NCBI GenBank assembly: GCA_017548505.1
Contig: JAFYZX010000002.1
Coordinates: 1 to 56,579, forward strand
Direction of reading: 5' to 3'
Length of the DNA: 56,579 nt
Source of the DNA: Bacteroidales bacterium
GTDB taxonomy: Bacteria > Bacteroidota > Bacteroidia > Bacteroidales > UBA932
The number at the start of each line of letters is the position of its first letter. The first letter of the stretch is position 1. This document shows positions 25,130-33,500 of the stretch, in pieces. Made by a program: the position numbers and the translations under genes. Below the pieces are notes generated by a model. The model was not told where the DNA came from, made no database searches, and saw only the letters and a program-made list of their open reading frames with translations.

Positions 25130-27139
25130 ATGAACAAACTGACAATTATGTTGACTATCTGCGCTGCGGCACTTGCAGCAGGCTGTACGGAAGATAAAAA
25201 GGCGGAAAGCGACAAGCCTTTCACTTACATCGTGGATGAATTCGCGGACCTTCAGATCCTGCGCTACCAGATTCCGGACTGGGATTCGCTGAGCTTTGAG
25301 AACAAAGCCTTCCTTTACTACACATCGGAGGCTGCAAAATGCGGAAGGGACATCATGTTCGACCAGATGGGAAAATACAATCTCCGCATCCGCAAGGTCA
25401 TTGAAAAGATCATCGACGAGTATAAGGGAGACACTGAATGCCAGGACTATAAAGAATTTATTGTCTATGCAAAGAGGGTGTTCTTCTCCAATGGAATCTA
25501 TCACCACTATGCCGAGGACAAGTTCTATCCTGCCTGCGCTCCTGACTATTTCAGGAGCCTTATGGCGGCAACCGGCCAGAGCGAACTCTGCGATGAGCTT
25601 CTGCCTGTGATGTACGAGACCTGGATTCTCCCGATGAGGCGCTGCAACGACACCAAAGTCGATATGGTGGCAAATTCTGCCGTAAATTTCTACGAAGGAG
25701 GACTTACCCAGAAGGAGGTCAACAGTTTCTACGACAAGATGGAAGACCCGAAGGATCCGCATCCGATTTCCTACGGCCTGAATTCCAAGCTCGTGAAGCA
25801 TGAGGACGGAACAATTACCGAGGAGGTATGGAAAGTGGGCGGCCTTTACTCGAAGTCCATCGAGAAGATCATCGAGAACCTCAACAAGGCAAAGGAATAT
25901 GCAGAGACAGACGGCCAGAAGAAGACTATCGAACTTCTCGTAAAGTATTACACCACAGGAGATTTGCGGGATTGGGACGCTTATAACATCCAGTGGGTTG
26001 ATGACGGGGCAAAGGTTGTGGACTTCACCAACGGCTTCATCGAGGATTATGACGATCCTCTGGGAAGGAAGGCTACATGGGAAGGTATCGCAAACTTCAA
26101 GGATCTTGGAGCCAGCCGCAGGACCGAGGCCATCAGCGCCCAGGCACAGTGGTTTGAGGACAATTCCCCGGTGGACAAGCGTTTCAAGAAGGAGAACGTT
26201 AAGGGCGTAAGCGCAAAGGTTATCAATGTTACTGCCCTGGGCGGGGCCTGCTACCCTTCCACCCCTATAGGCATCAACCTTCCTAACGCCAACTGGATCA
26301 GGAAGGAATACGGTTCCAAGAGCGTAACCATCAACAACATAACCGAGGCTTACGACAAGGCTGCGGACGAGATGCCTAAGAGCATACTCACGGAATTTGC
26401 CTGGGACCAGGACGAGATTGATATGTGCAAGAAGTATGGGGTGATGACAGACAATCTGCATACCGATCTCCACGAATGTCTGGGACATGCTTCCGGCCAG
26501 CTTCTTCCAAACGTAAAGGAGAACGCCCTTAAGGAATTCAACTCAGCGCTGGAAGAGGCAAGGGCAGACCTCTTTGCACTCTACTATCTTGCAGATCCAA
26601 AGCTGGTTGAGATGGGCCTGCTTCCTGACAGCGAAGCCTACAAGGCAGAATACATGACCTATATCCGCAACGGCCTCTTCACTCAGTTCACCCGAATCGA
26701 ACTCGGAAAGAAGAACACCGAGGCCCACATGCAGAACCGCAAGCTCGTGGCAGAGTGGGTTTATGAAAAGGGAGCTGCCGACAATGTTATCGAGAAAAAG
26801 ACCAGGGACGGCAAGACCTATTTCGTAATCAACGATTTCGAGAAACTCAGAGGCCTGTTCGGAGAACTCCTGGCAGAGATCCAGAGAATCAAGTCCGAGG
26901 GAGACTACAAGGCCGGCAAGGCTCTGATAGAGAAATATGCCGTTGACATAGACCCTGTCCTCCACAAGGAGGTTCTGGAGCGCTATGCCGCTCTCAACCT
27001 CAAGCCTTACAAGGGATTCATCAACCCTGATATCGTGCCGGTTGAGAAGAACGGCAAGGTGGTTGACTACAAGATTGTCTACAACGACGACTACCTGAAG
27101 CAGATGATGGAATACGGCAAGAAATACTCCTTCGAATAA
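25130..27139 (+). CDS. Dipeptidyl peptidase III-like metallopeptidase (M49), lipoprotein
   Basis: 669 residues. Lipoprotein signal MNKLTIMLTICAAALAAGC. The M49 zinc site is HECLGH (about residue 445; most M49 peptidases have HELLGH) with EEARADL supplying the third ligand about 35 residues later. These enzymes release dipeptides from the N-terminus of peptides; being lipid-anchored, this one probably works in the periplasm or on the surface. TAA and the ATG of the AXE1-like gene overlap by one base, so the pair is coupled. Confidence 0.92.
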   Translation: MNKLTIMLTICAAALAAGCTEDKKAESDKPFTYIVDEFADLQILRYQIPDWDSLSFENKAFLYYTSEAAKCGRDIMFDQMGKYNLRIRKVIEKIIDEYKGDTECQDYKEFIVYAKRVFFSNGIYHHYAEDKFYPACAPDYFRSLMAATGQSELCDELLPVMYETWILPMRRCNDTKVDMVANSAVNFYEGGLTQKEVNSFYDKMEDPKDPHPISYGLNSKLVKHEDGTITEEVWKVGGLYSKSIEKIIENLNKAKEYAETDGQKKTIELLVKYYTTGDLRDWDAYNIQWVDDGAKVVDFTNGFIEDYDDPLGRKATWEGIANFKDLGASRRTEAISAQAQWFEDNSPVDKRFKKENVKGVSAKVINVTALGGACYPSTPIGINLPNANWIRKEYGSKSVTINNITEAYDKAADEMPKSILTEFAWDQDEIDMCKKYGVMTDNLHTDLHECLGHASGQLLPNVKENALKEFNSALEEARADLFALYYLADPKLVEMGLLPDSEAYKAEYMTYIRNGLFTQFTRIELGKKNTEAHMQNRKLVAEWVYEKGAADNVIEKKTRDGKTYFVINDFEKLRGLFGELLAEIQRIKSEGDYKAGKALIEKYAVDIDPVLHKEVLERYAALNLKPYKGFINPDIVPVEKNGKVVDYKIVYNDDYLKQMMEYGKKYSFE

Positions 27140-28425
27140 TGAAAAAAGCATTATGCACACTGGTTGCCACTCTGCTGGCAATAGCCTCCGTTTTTGGGCA
27201 GCCTTCCAAACAATACATAACTGTATATGCGGAACCTGACCACGCAGACTGGGTTTATTCCTGTGGGGAAAAGGCAGTGTTCACACTCTATGCCGTAAAG
27301 GAAAATGTCCGGATGCCGTTGACTGAAATCAGTTATAGCTATGGCCCTGAAAAACTTAAGGCGGAAAAGACCGGGACTGTAACTACCGGAAAGGACGGCT
27401 TTGCACGCATAACCGTACCGGGCCGCAAAGTTCCGGGATTTACAACGGTAAGTGTAAGCGTAACCTTCAACGGCAAGCGCTACAGCAGCCAGACCAATAT
27501 CGGCTTTGACCCTTTCAAGATAGAACCTACTACGTCACTTCCGGAAGACTTCGAGAGTTTCTGGGAAAACGCCAAGGAAAAGGCCGCTAAGGTGCCGATG
27601 CTTACCCGCGTAAGGCATTCTGAGGAAGAGAGCAACGACAGGGTGGATGTATATTATGTACGCATCCAGTCATACAGGGCCGGCAATTACGTTTACGGCG
27701 TGCTGACAGTGCCTAAGACGGAAGGCAGAAAACCGGCCATTCTCCGTCTGCCAGGCGCTGCAGTGCGCAAGTTCAGCGGACCGGATCCGCTGGCATACGA
27801 AGGATTCGTTGTTTTGAACATTGGAGTCCACGGCATTCCTGTTGACCAGGACAGCGAGATTTACAAACAGCTGGAAAACGGGGCGATGTCGGGATATGTG
27901 CTAAAAGGCCTTGAGAACCGCGACAGCTATTACTACAAGCGGACATATCTTGGATGCGTACGGGCTGTGGATTACCTGTGCAGCCGCGATGACGTGGACC
28001 AGTCCAGAATCGCCTGCTATGGAGGCAGCCAGGGCGGTATGCTCTCTATAGTTACAGCAGCCCTTGACAAGCGAGTGAGCGCCCTGTTCGCCTATTTCCC
28101 TGCATTCTGCGATGTAACCGGCTACTACTATGGCAGGAGCGGAGGCTGGCCGCATCTGTTCCTGGACAAGAGCGATCCTCTTATCGAAAAGAAAGTAGAG
28201 GTTTCCAAATACTATGATGTGGTCAATTTCGCCCGCTTCCTTACCCAGCCAGGGTTCTATGCCTGGGGGTTCAACGATATTGTCTGCTGCCCGTCATCCA
28301 CATTCTCCGCATACAATGTCATAACGGCTCCAAAGTCACTGTGCCTTGCACGCGATACCGGTCACTGGCTTTACCCGTGGCAAAGCGAAGAAGCCCTTAA
28401 ATGGCTGAAGGCTCAGTTCAACTAA
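27139..28425 (+). CDS. Acetyl xylan esterase family (AXE1) alpha/beta hydrolase
   Basis: 428 residues with signal peptide MKKALCTLVATLLAIASVFG. Residues about 20-130 are beta-rich and unrecognised; the AXE1 domain starts near SLPEDFESFWENAKEKA. YGGSQGGM is the nucleophile elbow, followed by WGFND and DTGHW for the Asp and His. Family members deacetylate xylan, oligosaccharides or antibiotics; substrate unknown here, and the periplasmic location follows from the signal peptide. Overlaps the DPP III stop by one base; its own stop shares CTAA with the convergent lipoprotein gene. Confidence 0.88.
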   Translation: MKKALCTLVATLLAIASVFGQPSKQYITVYAEPDHADWVYSCGEKAVFTLYAVKENVRMPLTEISYSYGPEKLKAEKTGTVTTGKDGFARITVPGRKVPGFTTVSVSVTFNGKRYSSQTNIGFDPFKIEPTTSLPEDFESFWENAKEKAAKVPMLTRVRHSEEESNDRVDVYYVRIQSYRAGNYVYGVLTVPKTEGRKPAILRLPGAAVRKFSGPDPLAYEGFVVLNIGVHGIPVDQDSEIYKQLENGAMSGYVLKGLENRDSYYYKRTYLGCVRAVDYLCSRDDVDQSRIACYGGSQGGMLSIVTAALDKRVSALFAYFPAFCDVTGYYYGRSGGWPHLFLDKSDPLIEKKVEVSKYYDVVNFARFLTQPGFYAWGFNDIVCCPSSTFSAYNVITAPKSLCLARDTGHWLYPWQSEEALKWLKAQFN

Positions 28426-28895
28426 TCTTTCGGATAGACATTTACCATCACAACCTTGGAGTTGCCAAAGGCATCCGCGGCTTTAAGGGAGTTCAAGCCG
28501 TCTGCAGTAGCATTAATCTTAAGCATTGTGGTGGCATTTGTGGTTGCGGAAGAAGTTCCGTAATCATAGCCCGCCTTTGTAAGGGGAGCTTCTCCCACAG
28601 TTTTCTGGATAGCGGAAAGAGACAGTGTTGCAGAACCGGTTGAAGTCCATTTGACAGGACCTCCAAAAATCTCCTTTGTAGAACCGTTGCCCACATAAAG
28701 GGATACAGTACCGCCAACACTCATATTAATGAATTCGGGTGCCAAAGTGGAATTGCCGTAATAGATTTTGGCGTTGATGGTCTGGAAGGTTTCAGACGCA
28801 TCCTCTTCTCCAGAAGAAGATTTCTTAGAGCAAGACATCAGAACTGGAACTGCTGCAATCAGCAAAATCGCTGAGAGAAAACGGAACTTATTCAT
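28422..28895 (-). CDS. Small lipoprotein of unknown function
   Basis: 157 residues. MNKFRFLSAILLIAAVPVLMSC is a lipoprotein signal. The rest is a Ser/Thr/Gly-rich beta-type domain (MSVGGTVSLYVGNGSTKEIF, LSLSAIQKTVG) that could be an Ig-like or Big-type domain; I do not recognise it. No family motif. The region before it has TATATTGC at 28930-28923, one base from the -7 consensus and the same variant as at 16461-16468. Confidence 0.6.
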   Translation of the reverse strand: MNKFRFLSAILLIAAVPVLMSCSKKSSSGEEDASETFQTINAKIYYGNSTLAPEFINMSVGGTVSLYVGNGSTKEIFGGPVKWTSTGSATLSLSAIQKTVGEAPLTKAGYDYGTSSATTNATTMLKINATADGLNSLKAADAFGNSKVVMVNVYPKD

Positions 28896-28960
28896 AAGGC
28901 TATTACTTTTTCTTTTCTAGGTGCAATATACAAAAATCGTGCGATTACCGGCGTGTATCC

Positions 28961-29524
28961 TTAGAATTGGTTGGCCTGATAGTTATCCTCTTCGTCTGTT
29001 TTTCCCTTGAAAATGTCGCGGATCTTGTCCACCACAAGGCCTACATAGTGGAGAGGATTGAGCATGTTCTTGAGCATCTGGTACTCGAGGGCGATATCCT
29101 CCTCCTTGTCCTTGATTTCAGTTTCCACAAACTGCTGCTTGAGGTTGAGTTCCTTCATGCTGGAGAGTTTGTCATCGCCGAGGAGCATCCCGGTGTAGAA
29201 CCTTGCCATCTGGTTGGCAAACAGCCTCTTGCGCAGAAGCCAGATAACCACTCCAATTATCAGAGCCAGAGCTGCGGCGCAAAGGAATCCCAATGCGTTG
29301 TTGCCGAAAAGTTCTCCGAGGAAAAAGCCTGCGGCAAGGCACAGCAGCATCAAAACCACAGTGCCGATAAGAAGAAGTATGGTTGTCGCGATTACCCTGT
29401 TAGAAACTACCGACATTTTTTCGGCGCCTTTGAGGGCGGCCCTGTCCACCTGCATATACAGATATTTCTTGATTGAAGAACCGAGGCCTTCATCCATTGG
29501 TTTTGAAAAATTGCTCTTTTCCAT
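28961..29524 (-). CDS. Holin_X / YqjE-like membrane protein
   Basis: 187 residues from MEKSNFSKPMDEG; longer frame start (29551) is less likely. Two adjacent membrane helices, VIATTILLLIGTVVLMLLCL and GFLCAAALALIIGVVIWLL, follow a short amphipathic helix (SSIKKYLYMQVDRAALKG), the Phage_holin_3_6 pattern. The rest is charged and helical and ends in EDIALEYQMLKNMLNPLHY, a second short domain found in Bacteroidota 'phage holin' fusions. Not evidence of a prophage: these are housekeeping inner-membrane proteins of unknown role. Confidence 0.75.
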   Translation of the reverse strand: MEKSNFSKPMDEGLGSSIKKYLYMQVDRAALKGAEKMSVVSNRVIATTILLLIGTVVLMLLCLAAGFFLGELFGNNALGFLCAAALALIIGVVIWLLRKRLFANQMARFYTGMLLGDDKLSSMKELNLKQQFVETEIKDKEEDIALEYQMLKNMLNPLHYVGLVVDKIRDIFKGKTDEEDNYQANQF

Positions 29525-29568
29525 TTTTAACAAATTAGTGGCGGTCTCCAAACCGCTTTCTTACTGCG

Positions 29569-29600
29569 CAAAGTTACTACTCGAGAAGCATTATTTCAAG
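29569..29600 (-). promoter_or_regulatory. Promoter of the Holin_X gene
   Basis: Minus strand CTTG at 29600-29597 (near TTTG), 20 bases, then TAACTTTG at 29576-29569, an exact TAnnTTTG. Leader about 38 bases. Confidence 0.55.
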
Positions 29601-29661
29601 CCCGCAAGCAGTTTTGGCACAATAAATGAGGTGTAAAAACAATATCTTAATGTAAAAATTG

Positions 29662-29669
29662 TAATTTTG
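29662..29669 (+). promoter_or_regulatory. Promoter -7 box of the clostripain gene
   Basis: TAATTTTG, exact consensus, ends seven bases before ATG 29677; another near-leaderless arrangement. Confidence 0.6.
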
Positions 29670-29676
29670 CTCTGTT

Positions 29677-31041
29677 ATGAGGATTAACAAGAGATTTAAT
29701 TCATATTGCTCAGCGATTGTCAGCTTATTTACGGTTGCGCTGCTGGCCCTGGCTTCCTGTTCCAAGGTGGAACCGAAGGACGTGGTGTATGAGGAAAAGG
29801 AAAAAACGATTCTTCTGTATTTTGCATCTCACAACAACCTTTCCACGGATGCTGCATCAAATATCAGCAAGATCATTCAGGGATATGTGCCTTCTGACGG
29901 CAACATTGTGCTGTACTGCAACAACTTCGACCTTTCCACCAAGCAGATGAAAGATACTCTTCCGGTTCTTGTCAACGTTTCCAGAAACAAGAAGGGCGAC
30001 GTTCAGATAGATACCATCTACAAGTTCCCGTACATTAATTCCTGCACCAAGAACCAGATGAAATCAGTCATGAACATAACCAAGACCATCTGTCCGGCCA
30101 AGCATTACGGCCTGGTTCTATGGTCTCACGGAACGGGCTGGCTTCCTGCCGGTTACTATACCTTGGATCCTTCAACATCCTCTGATGAGGGCAAGCGTAT
30201 GGCAGCATACGCTCCTGTTTTCGGCGGAGCGGCTTCTTCCAGGAATGCAGCAGGAGTATCATCGGGGCACTCGGCTTCTGGCGGCAGCAGGGGAAGCAGG
30301 ACATTGTTCCCTGAACCTGAAGGAGGAGTGGATCCTTATGCCCACATGGTAAAATCGTTTGGCAGTGAGCTTGGAACAGAAATGTCCATCTTCGACATAC
30401 AGGAAGCCATAGATGACAGTCATTTTGATTTCATCGCCCTGGATGCCTGCCTTATGGGCGGTATAGAGATTGCCTATCAGCTAAAGGACTGCTGCGACTA
30501 TGTAATATCCTCTCCGGCAGAGATTCTTACGGACAGTTTCCCTTATGACAAGGTCATAGAAAGAATGTTCAATGAAGATTACACCGGTGTGGCCAAGGAC
30601 TTCTACGACTACTACAACGCCCAAAGCGGAGAGTACCGCTCGGCTACAATATCGACAGTTAAATGTTCTGAACTGGAATCTGTGGCGGAAGAGGCCGCAA
30701 AGCTGTTTGAAAAGTACCGCAGCGGTATTCCAACCCTGGATGTTACTAATGTTCAGCGATATTTCAGGTTCAACGACCACTGGTTCTACGATCTCAAGGA
30801 TTACCTGGACAATCTCTGCGGTTATGCAGAGACCGTGGCCTTTGGCGAGGCTTTAAAGAAAGCCGTGATTGCAAAGTACACCACAGGCCAGATGATTTCC
30901 CTCGTAATTGATCCGGCAAAGTTCAGTGGCCTCAGCAGTTATATTAACAACCCTGAGGAACCCACTCTCACAACCTACTACCAGAAATATGCCTGGAACG
31001 AGAAGGTTGGGATGATAGTTCCAGCCACCTCATCGGAATAG
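29677..31041 (+). CDS. Clostripain-family cysteine peptidase (C11), lipoprotein
   Basis: 454 residues. Lipoprotein signal ending in LASC (residue 28). The C11 core has the catalytic His in YGLVLWSHGTGW (about residue 148) and Cys in FIALDACLMGGIEIAYQL (about 255), followed by SSPAEILTDSFPYDKVIE. Between them a Gly/Ser/Arg-rich stretch (about 185-210) looks like the activation or linker loop. Members cut after Arg or Lys and are often surface proteases of Bacteroidales. The start is supported by a -7 box seven bases upstream. A strong terminator follows. Confidence 0.9.
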   Translation: MRINKRFNSYCSAIVSLFTVALLALASCSKVEPKDVVYEEKEKTILLYFASHNNLSTDAASNISKIIQGYVPSDGNIVLYCNNFDLSTKQMKDTLPVLVNVSRNKKGDVQIDTIYKFPYINSCTKNQMKSVMNITKTICPAKHYGLVLWSHGTGWLPAGYYTLDPSTSSDEGKRMAAYAPVFGGAASSRNAAGVSSGHSASGGSRGSRTLFPEPEGGVDPYAHMVKSFGSELGTEMSIFDIQEAIDDSHFDFIALDACLMGGIEIAYQLKDCCDYVISSPAEILTDSFPYDKVIERMFNEDYTGVAKDFYDYYNAQSGEYRSATISTVKCSELESVAEEAAKLFEKYRSGIPTLDVTNVQRYFRFNDHWFYDLKDYLDNLCGYAETVAFGEALKKAVIAKYTTGQMISLVIDPAKFSGLSSYINNPEEPTLTTYYQKYAWNEKVGMIVPATSSE

Positions 31042-31081
31042 TCCGTGGCGGACAAATCGCTGAAAATAAGAGAAATATATA

Positions 31082-31114
31082 AATGAGGGGGTGCTGAATA
31101 CACACCCCCTCATT
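31082..31114. terminator. Bidirectional terminator
   Basis: Perfect 12-pair stem AATGAGGGGGTG / CACCCCCTCATT with a nine-base loop, between the convergent clostripain and rubrerythrin genes. T-tracts follow on the plus strand (TTTGTTTT) and A/T-rich DNA on the other side. Confidence 0.9.
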
Positions 31115-31154
31115 TGTTTTATACCCTGAGAATCAGGAGATTGTCCGTCACGCC

Positions 31155-31709
31155 TTACTTCTTGAACAGGCGGTTGTAAATGCCCTCGAAGCCCTGTCCG
31201 TGGCGAGCCTCGTCCTTGCACATCTCGTGAACTGTGTCGTGGATGGCATCATAGTTGAGCTGCTTTGCCTTGGTGGCAATCTTCTTCTTGCCCTCGCAGG
31301 CACCTCTCTCGGCCTCGATTCTCTTCTCGAGGTTGGTCTTGGTGTCCCATACCATCTCGCCGATGAGCTCGCAGAATCTTGCGGCGTGATCTGCCTCTTC
31401 AAAGGCGTACCTTCTGAAAGCGTCTGCTGCTTCAGGATAGCCTTCGCGGTCTGCCTGGCGGCTCATTGCCAGATACATTCCTACCTCGGTGCATTCTCCG
31501 ATGAAGTTGGCTTTCAGTCCTTCCCAGATTTCAGGATCACAACCTTTGGCAACGCCGATAACGTGCTCGTCCGCCCAGGCTTTCTTGTTCTCTTCCTCTA
31601 CAACCTCGACAAATTTCTCTCTCGGCTGCTTGCACTGTGGGCACCTCTCAGGAGGTTCCGGTCCTTCGTGGATATATCCACAAACGGTACATCTGAATTT
31701 CTTGATCAT
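31155..31709 (-). CDS. rbr: Reverse rubrerythrin
   Basis: 184 residues. The rubredoxin-like domain is at the N-terminus ([12 protein letters not shown], then [11 protein letters not shown]), the reverse of classical rubrerythrin, and the ferritin-like diiron domain follows ([49 protein letters not shown] with the ExxH ligands). It reduces hydrogen peroxide in the cytoplasm of anaerobes. Single-gene unit with a promoter about 105 bases upstream and the bidirectional terminator downstream. Confidence 0.92.
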   Translation of the reverse strand: MIKKFRCTVCGYIHEGPEPPERCPQCKQPREKFVEVVEEENKKAWADEHVIGVAKGCDPEIWEGLKANFIGECTEVGMYLAMSRQADREGYPEAADAFRRYAFEEADHAARFCELIGEMVWDTKTNLEKRIEAERGACEGKKKIATKAKQLNYDAIHDTVHEMCKDEARHGQGFEGIYNRLFKK

Positions 31710-31815
31710 AAAAAGGTAATTTGTAAGTGTTATTGTTAAATTCTTTTAATCGGGAAGATTTCTTTTCAGGCTCGAAATGTTCCCCGGCTGTTCAGAATGC
31801 CCTGAACAGATGAAC

Positions 31816-31847
31816 CAAAGATAAGAACATTTTTATGTAACTGCAAT
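31816..31847 (-). promoter_or_regulatory. Promoter of the rubrerythrin gene
   Basis: Minus strand ATTG at 31847-31844, 20 bases, then TATCTTTG at 31823-31816 (exact -7 consensus). It leaves a leader of about 100 bases before the ATG at 31709, in which I see no gene; a PerR- or OxyR-type site was not recognised. Confidence 0.5.
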
Positions 31848-31852
31848 ATGGC

Positions 31853-31863
31853 ATCGCTGAGGA
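31853..31863 (+). repeat. Copy of the recurrent word ATCGCTGAGGA
   Basis: Ten exact copies are found in the window: plus strand at 2840, 4373, 15903, 31853, 37655, 38470, 41825 and 43788; minus strand at 3074-3084 and 46604-46614. This copy is intergenic. Close variants include ATCGCCGAGGA at 9532 (minus), 18105 and 29174, and ATCGCTGAGGT at 11355. The copies fall in different codon frames, so protein sequence does not explain them. Confidence 0.8.
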
Positions 31864-31886
31864 ATGGAAGCAAATTTCTCCCCTGG

Positions 31887-31917
31887 TTTGCAGGAGATGC
31901 AAAAATGTTTATCTTTG
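31887..31917 (+). promoter_or_regulatory. Promoter of rplY
   Basis: TTTG at 31887-31890, 19 bases, TATCTTTG at 31910-31917: both boxes match the consensus exactly. The start would be near 31924, leaving a leader of about 80 bases. Confidence 0.75.
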
Positions 31918-31921
31918 CACC

Positions 31922-32002
31922 CGCATTTCGCCCGACCTGATCGGGCTCGGTGCAATGGGGTCCCCATAGCGGTGGACTGAGTAACACTTAAAACTTACAA
32001 TT
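31922..32002 (+). ncRNA. Candidate structured leader of rplY mRNA
   Basis: The leader contains GCCCGA-CCTGA-TCGGGC (31930-31946), a six-pair stem with a five-base loop, then ATGGGG-T-CCCCAT (31959-31971), which could pair with itself or with alternative partners, then an A-rich stretch before the ATG. Self-regulation of ribosomal protein genes through such leaders is common; no known Rfam class could be matched by eye. Confidence 0.4.
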
Positions 32003-32596
32003 ATGCAGATTATCACACTGAACGCTGCCGAGCGTAAAATCGGCACCAAGCAGGACCTTAAGAAGATCCGCAGAGCAGGAAACGTTCCTTGCATAATCTA
32101 CGGCAACGGAACCCAGCATCTGGACATCGCCATTCCACTGGCAGACATCAAGAAGATTACGGACACTCCTAAGTCTTACATTATCCACGTAAACCTCAAC
32201 GGTGAGATTCATCCTTGCATCCTTCACGATGCACAGTATGATCCTATCACCGACGATGCTATCCACATCGACTTCCTCGCCATTTCCGAGGACAAGCCGG
32301 TTGAGATAGCCGTTCCTGTAAACATTTTCGGTAACGCCGAGGGTGTAAAGCAGGGTGGCCGTCTGAGAATTGGCGTCAGAAAGGTTAAGGTTTGCGGTCC
32401 TATGGACAAGCTTCCAGACCAGATTGACGTGGACATCACCACTCTTGGAGTAGGCAAGGCTATCTATGCAGGTGAGCTCAACGTGGCAGACTGCAAGATC
32501 GCTTCTCCTAAGAAGCTGATGGTTTGCGAGATCAAGCGTACCCGCGCCGCCGCTGCCGCTGCCGCAGCAGAAGCTGAGAACGCCGAGGCAAAGTAA
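32003..32596 (+). CDS. rplY: 50S ribosomal protein L25 (CTC form)
   Basis: Binds 5S rRNA in the large ribosomal subunit. The 197-residue protein has the L25 N-terminal domain (KQDLKKIRRAGNVPCIIYGN and IIHVNLNGEIHPCILHDAQY) and the extra C-terminal beta domain of the CTC form (KPVEIAVPVNIFGNAEGV, ITTLGVGKAIYAGEL). It ends in an Ala/Glu tail. The start is clear: MQIITLNAAERKIG. Has its own promoter, a likely structured leader, and a terminator 42 bases past the stop. Confidence 0.95.
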   Translation: MQIITLNAAERKIGTKQDLKKIRRAGNVPCIIYGNGTQHLDIAIPLADIKKITDTPKSYIIHVNLNGEIHPCILHDAQYDPITDDAIHIDFLAISEDKPVEIAVPVNIFGNAEGVKQGGRLRIGVRKVKVCGPMDKLPDQIDVDITTLGVGKAIYAGELNVADCKIASPKKLMVCEIKRTRAAAAAAAAEAENAEAK

Positions 32597-32637
32597 TTTG
32601 ACTCTCGCAGTCATCCTGGTAGCAGGGTGTTTGAAAC

Positions 32638-32667
32638 AAGAGGATGGCCAAATTTGGTCATCCTCTT
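32638..32667 (+). terminator. Terminator of rplY
   Basis: AAGAGGATG-G-CCAAATTTGG-T-CATCCTCTT folds into a long near-perfect hairpin with a T-rich tail (TTTAACTTTC). The pth gene follows 47 bases later. Confidence 0.85.
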
Positions 32668-32713
32668 TAACTTTCTTATCTTGCAACTGGATTTTGGCTG
32701 TTTAGAAATTAAA

Positions 32714-33481
32714 ATGGCAGGAAAGTATCTCATAGCGGGTCTTGGAAATATCGGTGCAGAATATGAGGGCACCCGTCATAACATTGGGTTCATGGTTGTG
32801 GATTACCTAGCTGAGGAATCCGGCGCCGTGTTTACTGTTGGCAGGCTGGGAAGCACCGCGGAGATCTCTTACCGCGGAAGCAAGCTCTTTCTCCTTAAGC
32901 CTTCAACCTATATGAACCTCAGCGGAAGGGCCGTCAACTACTGGATGCAGGAGGAAAATATACCTTTGGAGCATCTTCTTGTCATCTGCGATGATCTTGC
33001 CCTCCCGTTTGGAAGCGTGCGTATGCGCAAGAAAGGCAGCGACGGGGGCCATAACGGTCTGGCGCACATTAACCAGACTCTGGGCAGTTCTGACTATTGC
33101 CGTATCCGTGTGGGCATCGGAAATGGTTTCCCTAAAGGCGGCCAGGTGGACTATGTCCTGGGTAAAATCGAGGGAGAGGAAAAGCAGCAGCTTCCGCCGA
33201 TCCTAAAGCGTGCCGCCCAGGGAGTCAAAGACTTTACCTTTATGGGGCCCGACAGGGCAATGAACATCTGCAACACAGATCCGAAGAAAGCCCAGCCAAA
33301 AGACCCTTCCGCCAAACCTTCAACGGATCAGCCATCAAACTCTTCAACACCAGAACAATCATCCCCATCATCTTCAGACAAGACTATTCCCGGAGGCCAT
33401 AAGCCAGATGGAGATGTTCCAAGTGAATCCAATGAAAAATCTTTCAAAGAAAAACTGCGTAATTTCTTCGGCATTAAATAA
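32714..33481 (+). CDS. pth: Peptidyl-tRNA hydrolase with an extra C-terminal tail
   Basis: Recycles peptidyl-tRNA released from stalled ribosomes. ATG 32714 gives MAGKYLIAGLGNIGAEYEGT; the longer frame from 32627 overlaps the rplY terminator. Catalytic and binding residues: Asn in GLGN, His in TRHNIGF, NLSGRAVNYW, Asp in VICDDLALPFG, and GGHNGL. The fold ends near residue 188 (MNICN), as in normal ~190-residue Pth. About 65 further residues follow: a Pro/Ser/Thr/Asp-rich disordered linker and a final basic amphipathic segment EKSFKEKLRNFFGIK. The tail is unusual and unexplained. Confidence 0.92.
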   Translation: MAGKYLIAGLGNIGAEYEGTRHNIGFMVVDYLAEESGAVFTVGRLGSTAEISYRGSKLFLLKPSTYMNLSGRAVNYWMQEENIPLEHLLVICDDLALPFGSVRMRKKGSDGGHNGLAHINQTLGSSDYCRIRVGIGNGFPKGGQVDYVLGKIEGEEKQQLPPILKRAAQGVKDFTFMGPDRAMNICNTDPKKAQPKDPSAKPSTDQPSNSSTPEQSSPSSSDKTIPGGHKPDGDVPSESNEKSFKEKLRNFFGIK

Positions 33482-33500
33482 CTTGTGATATTGCACGAGT

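Noticed and set aside
24202-25224. A 340-codon minus-strand frame opposite the AgcS gene
   Set aside because: Antisense to a clear transporter; low-complexity composition and no homology by eye.
25079-26488. A 469-codon minus-strand frame opposite DPP III
   Set aside because: The sense strand has the zinc site HECLGH and lipobox of a real gene; the antisense frame has no motif and no promoter.
28961-29524. A prophage signalled by 'holin' plus the BRO-N gene
   Set aside because: Holin_X/YqjE-type proteins are common chromosomal membrane proteins; no other phage genes are found and the two genes are 23 kb apart.
32627-32713. An N-terminally longer Pth starting at 32627
   Set aside because: The extension would translate the rplY terminator hairpin; ATG 32714 gives the normal GLGN start.
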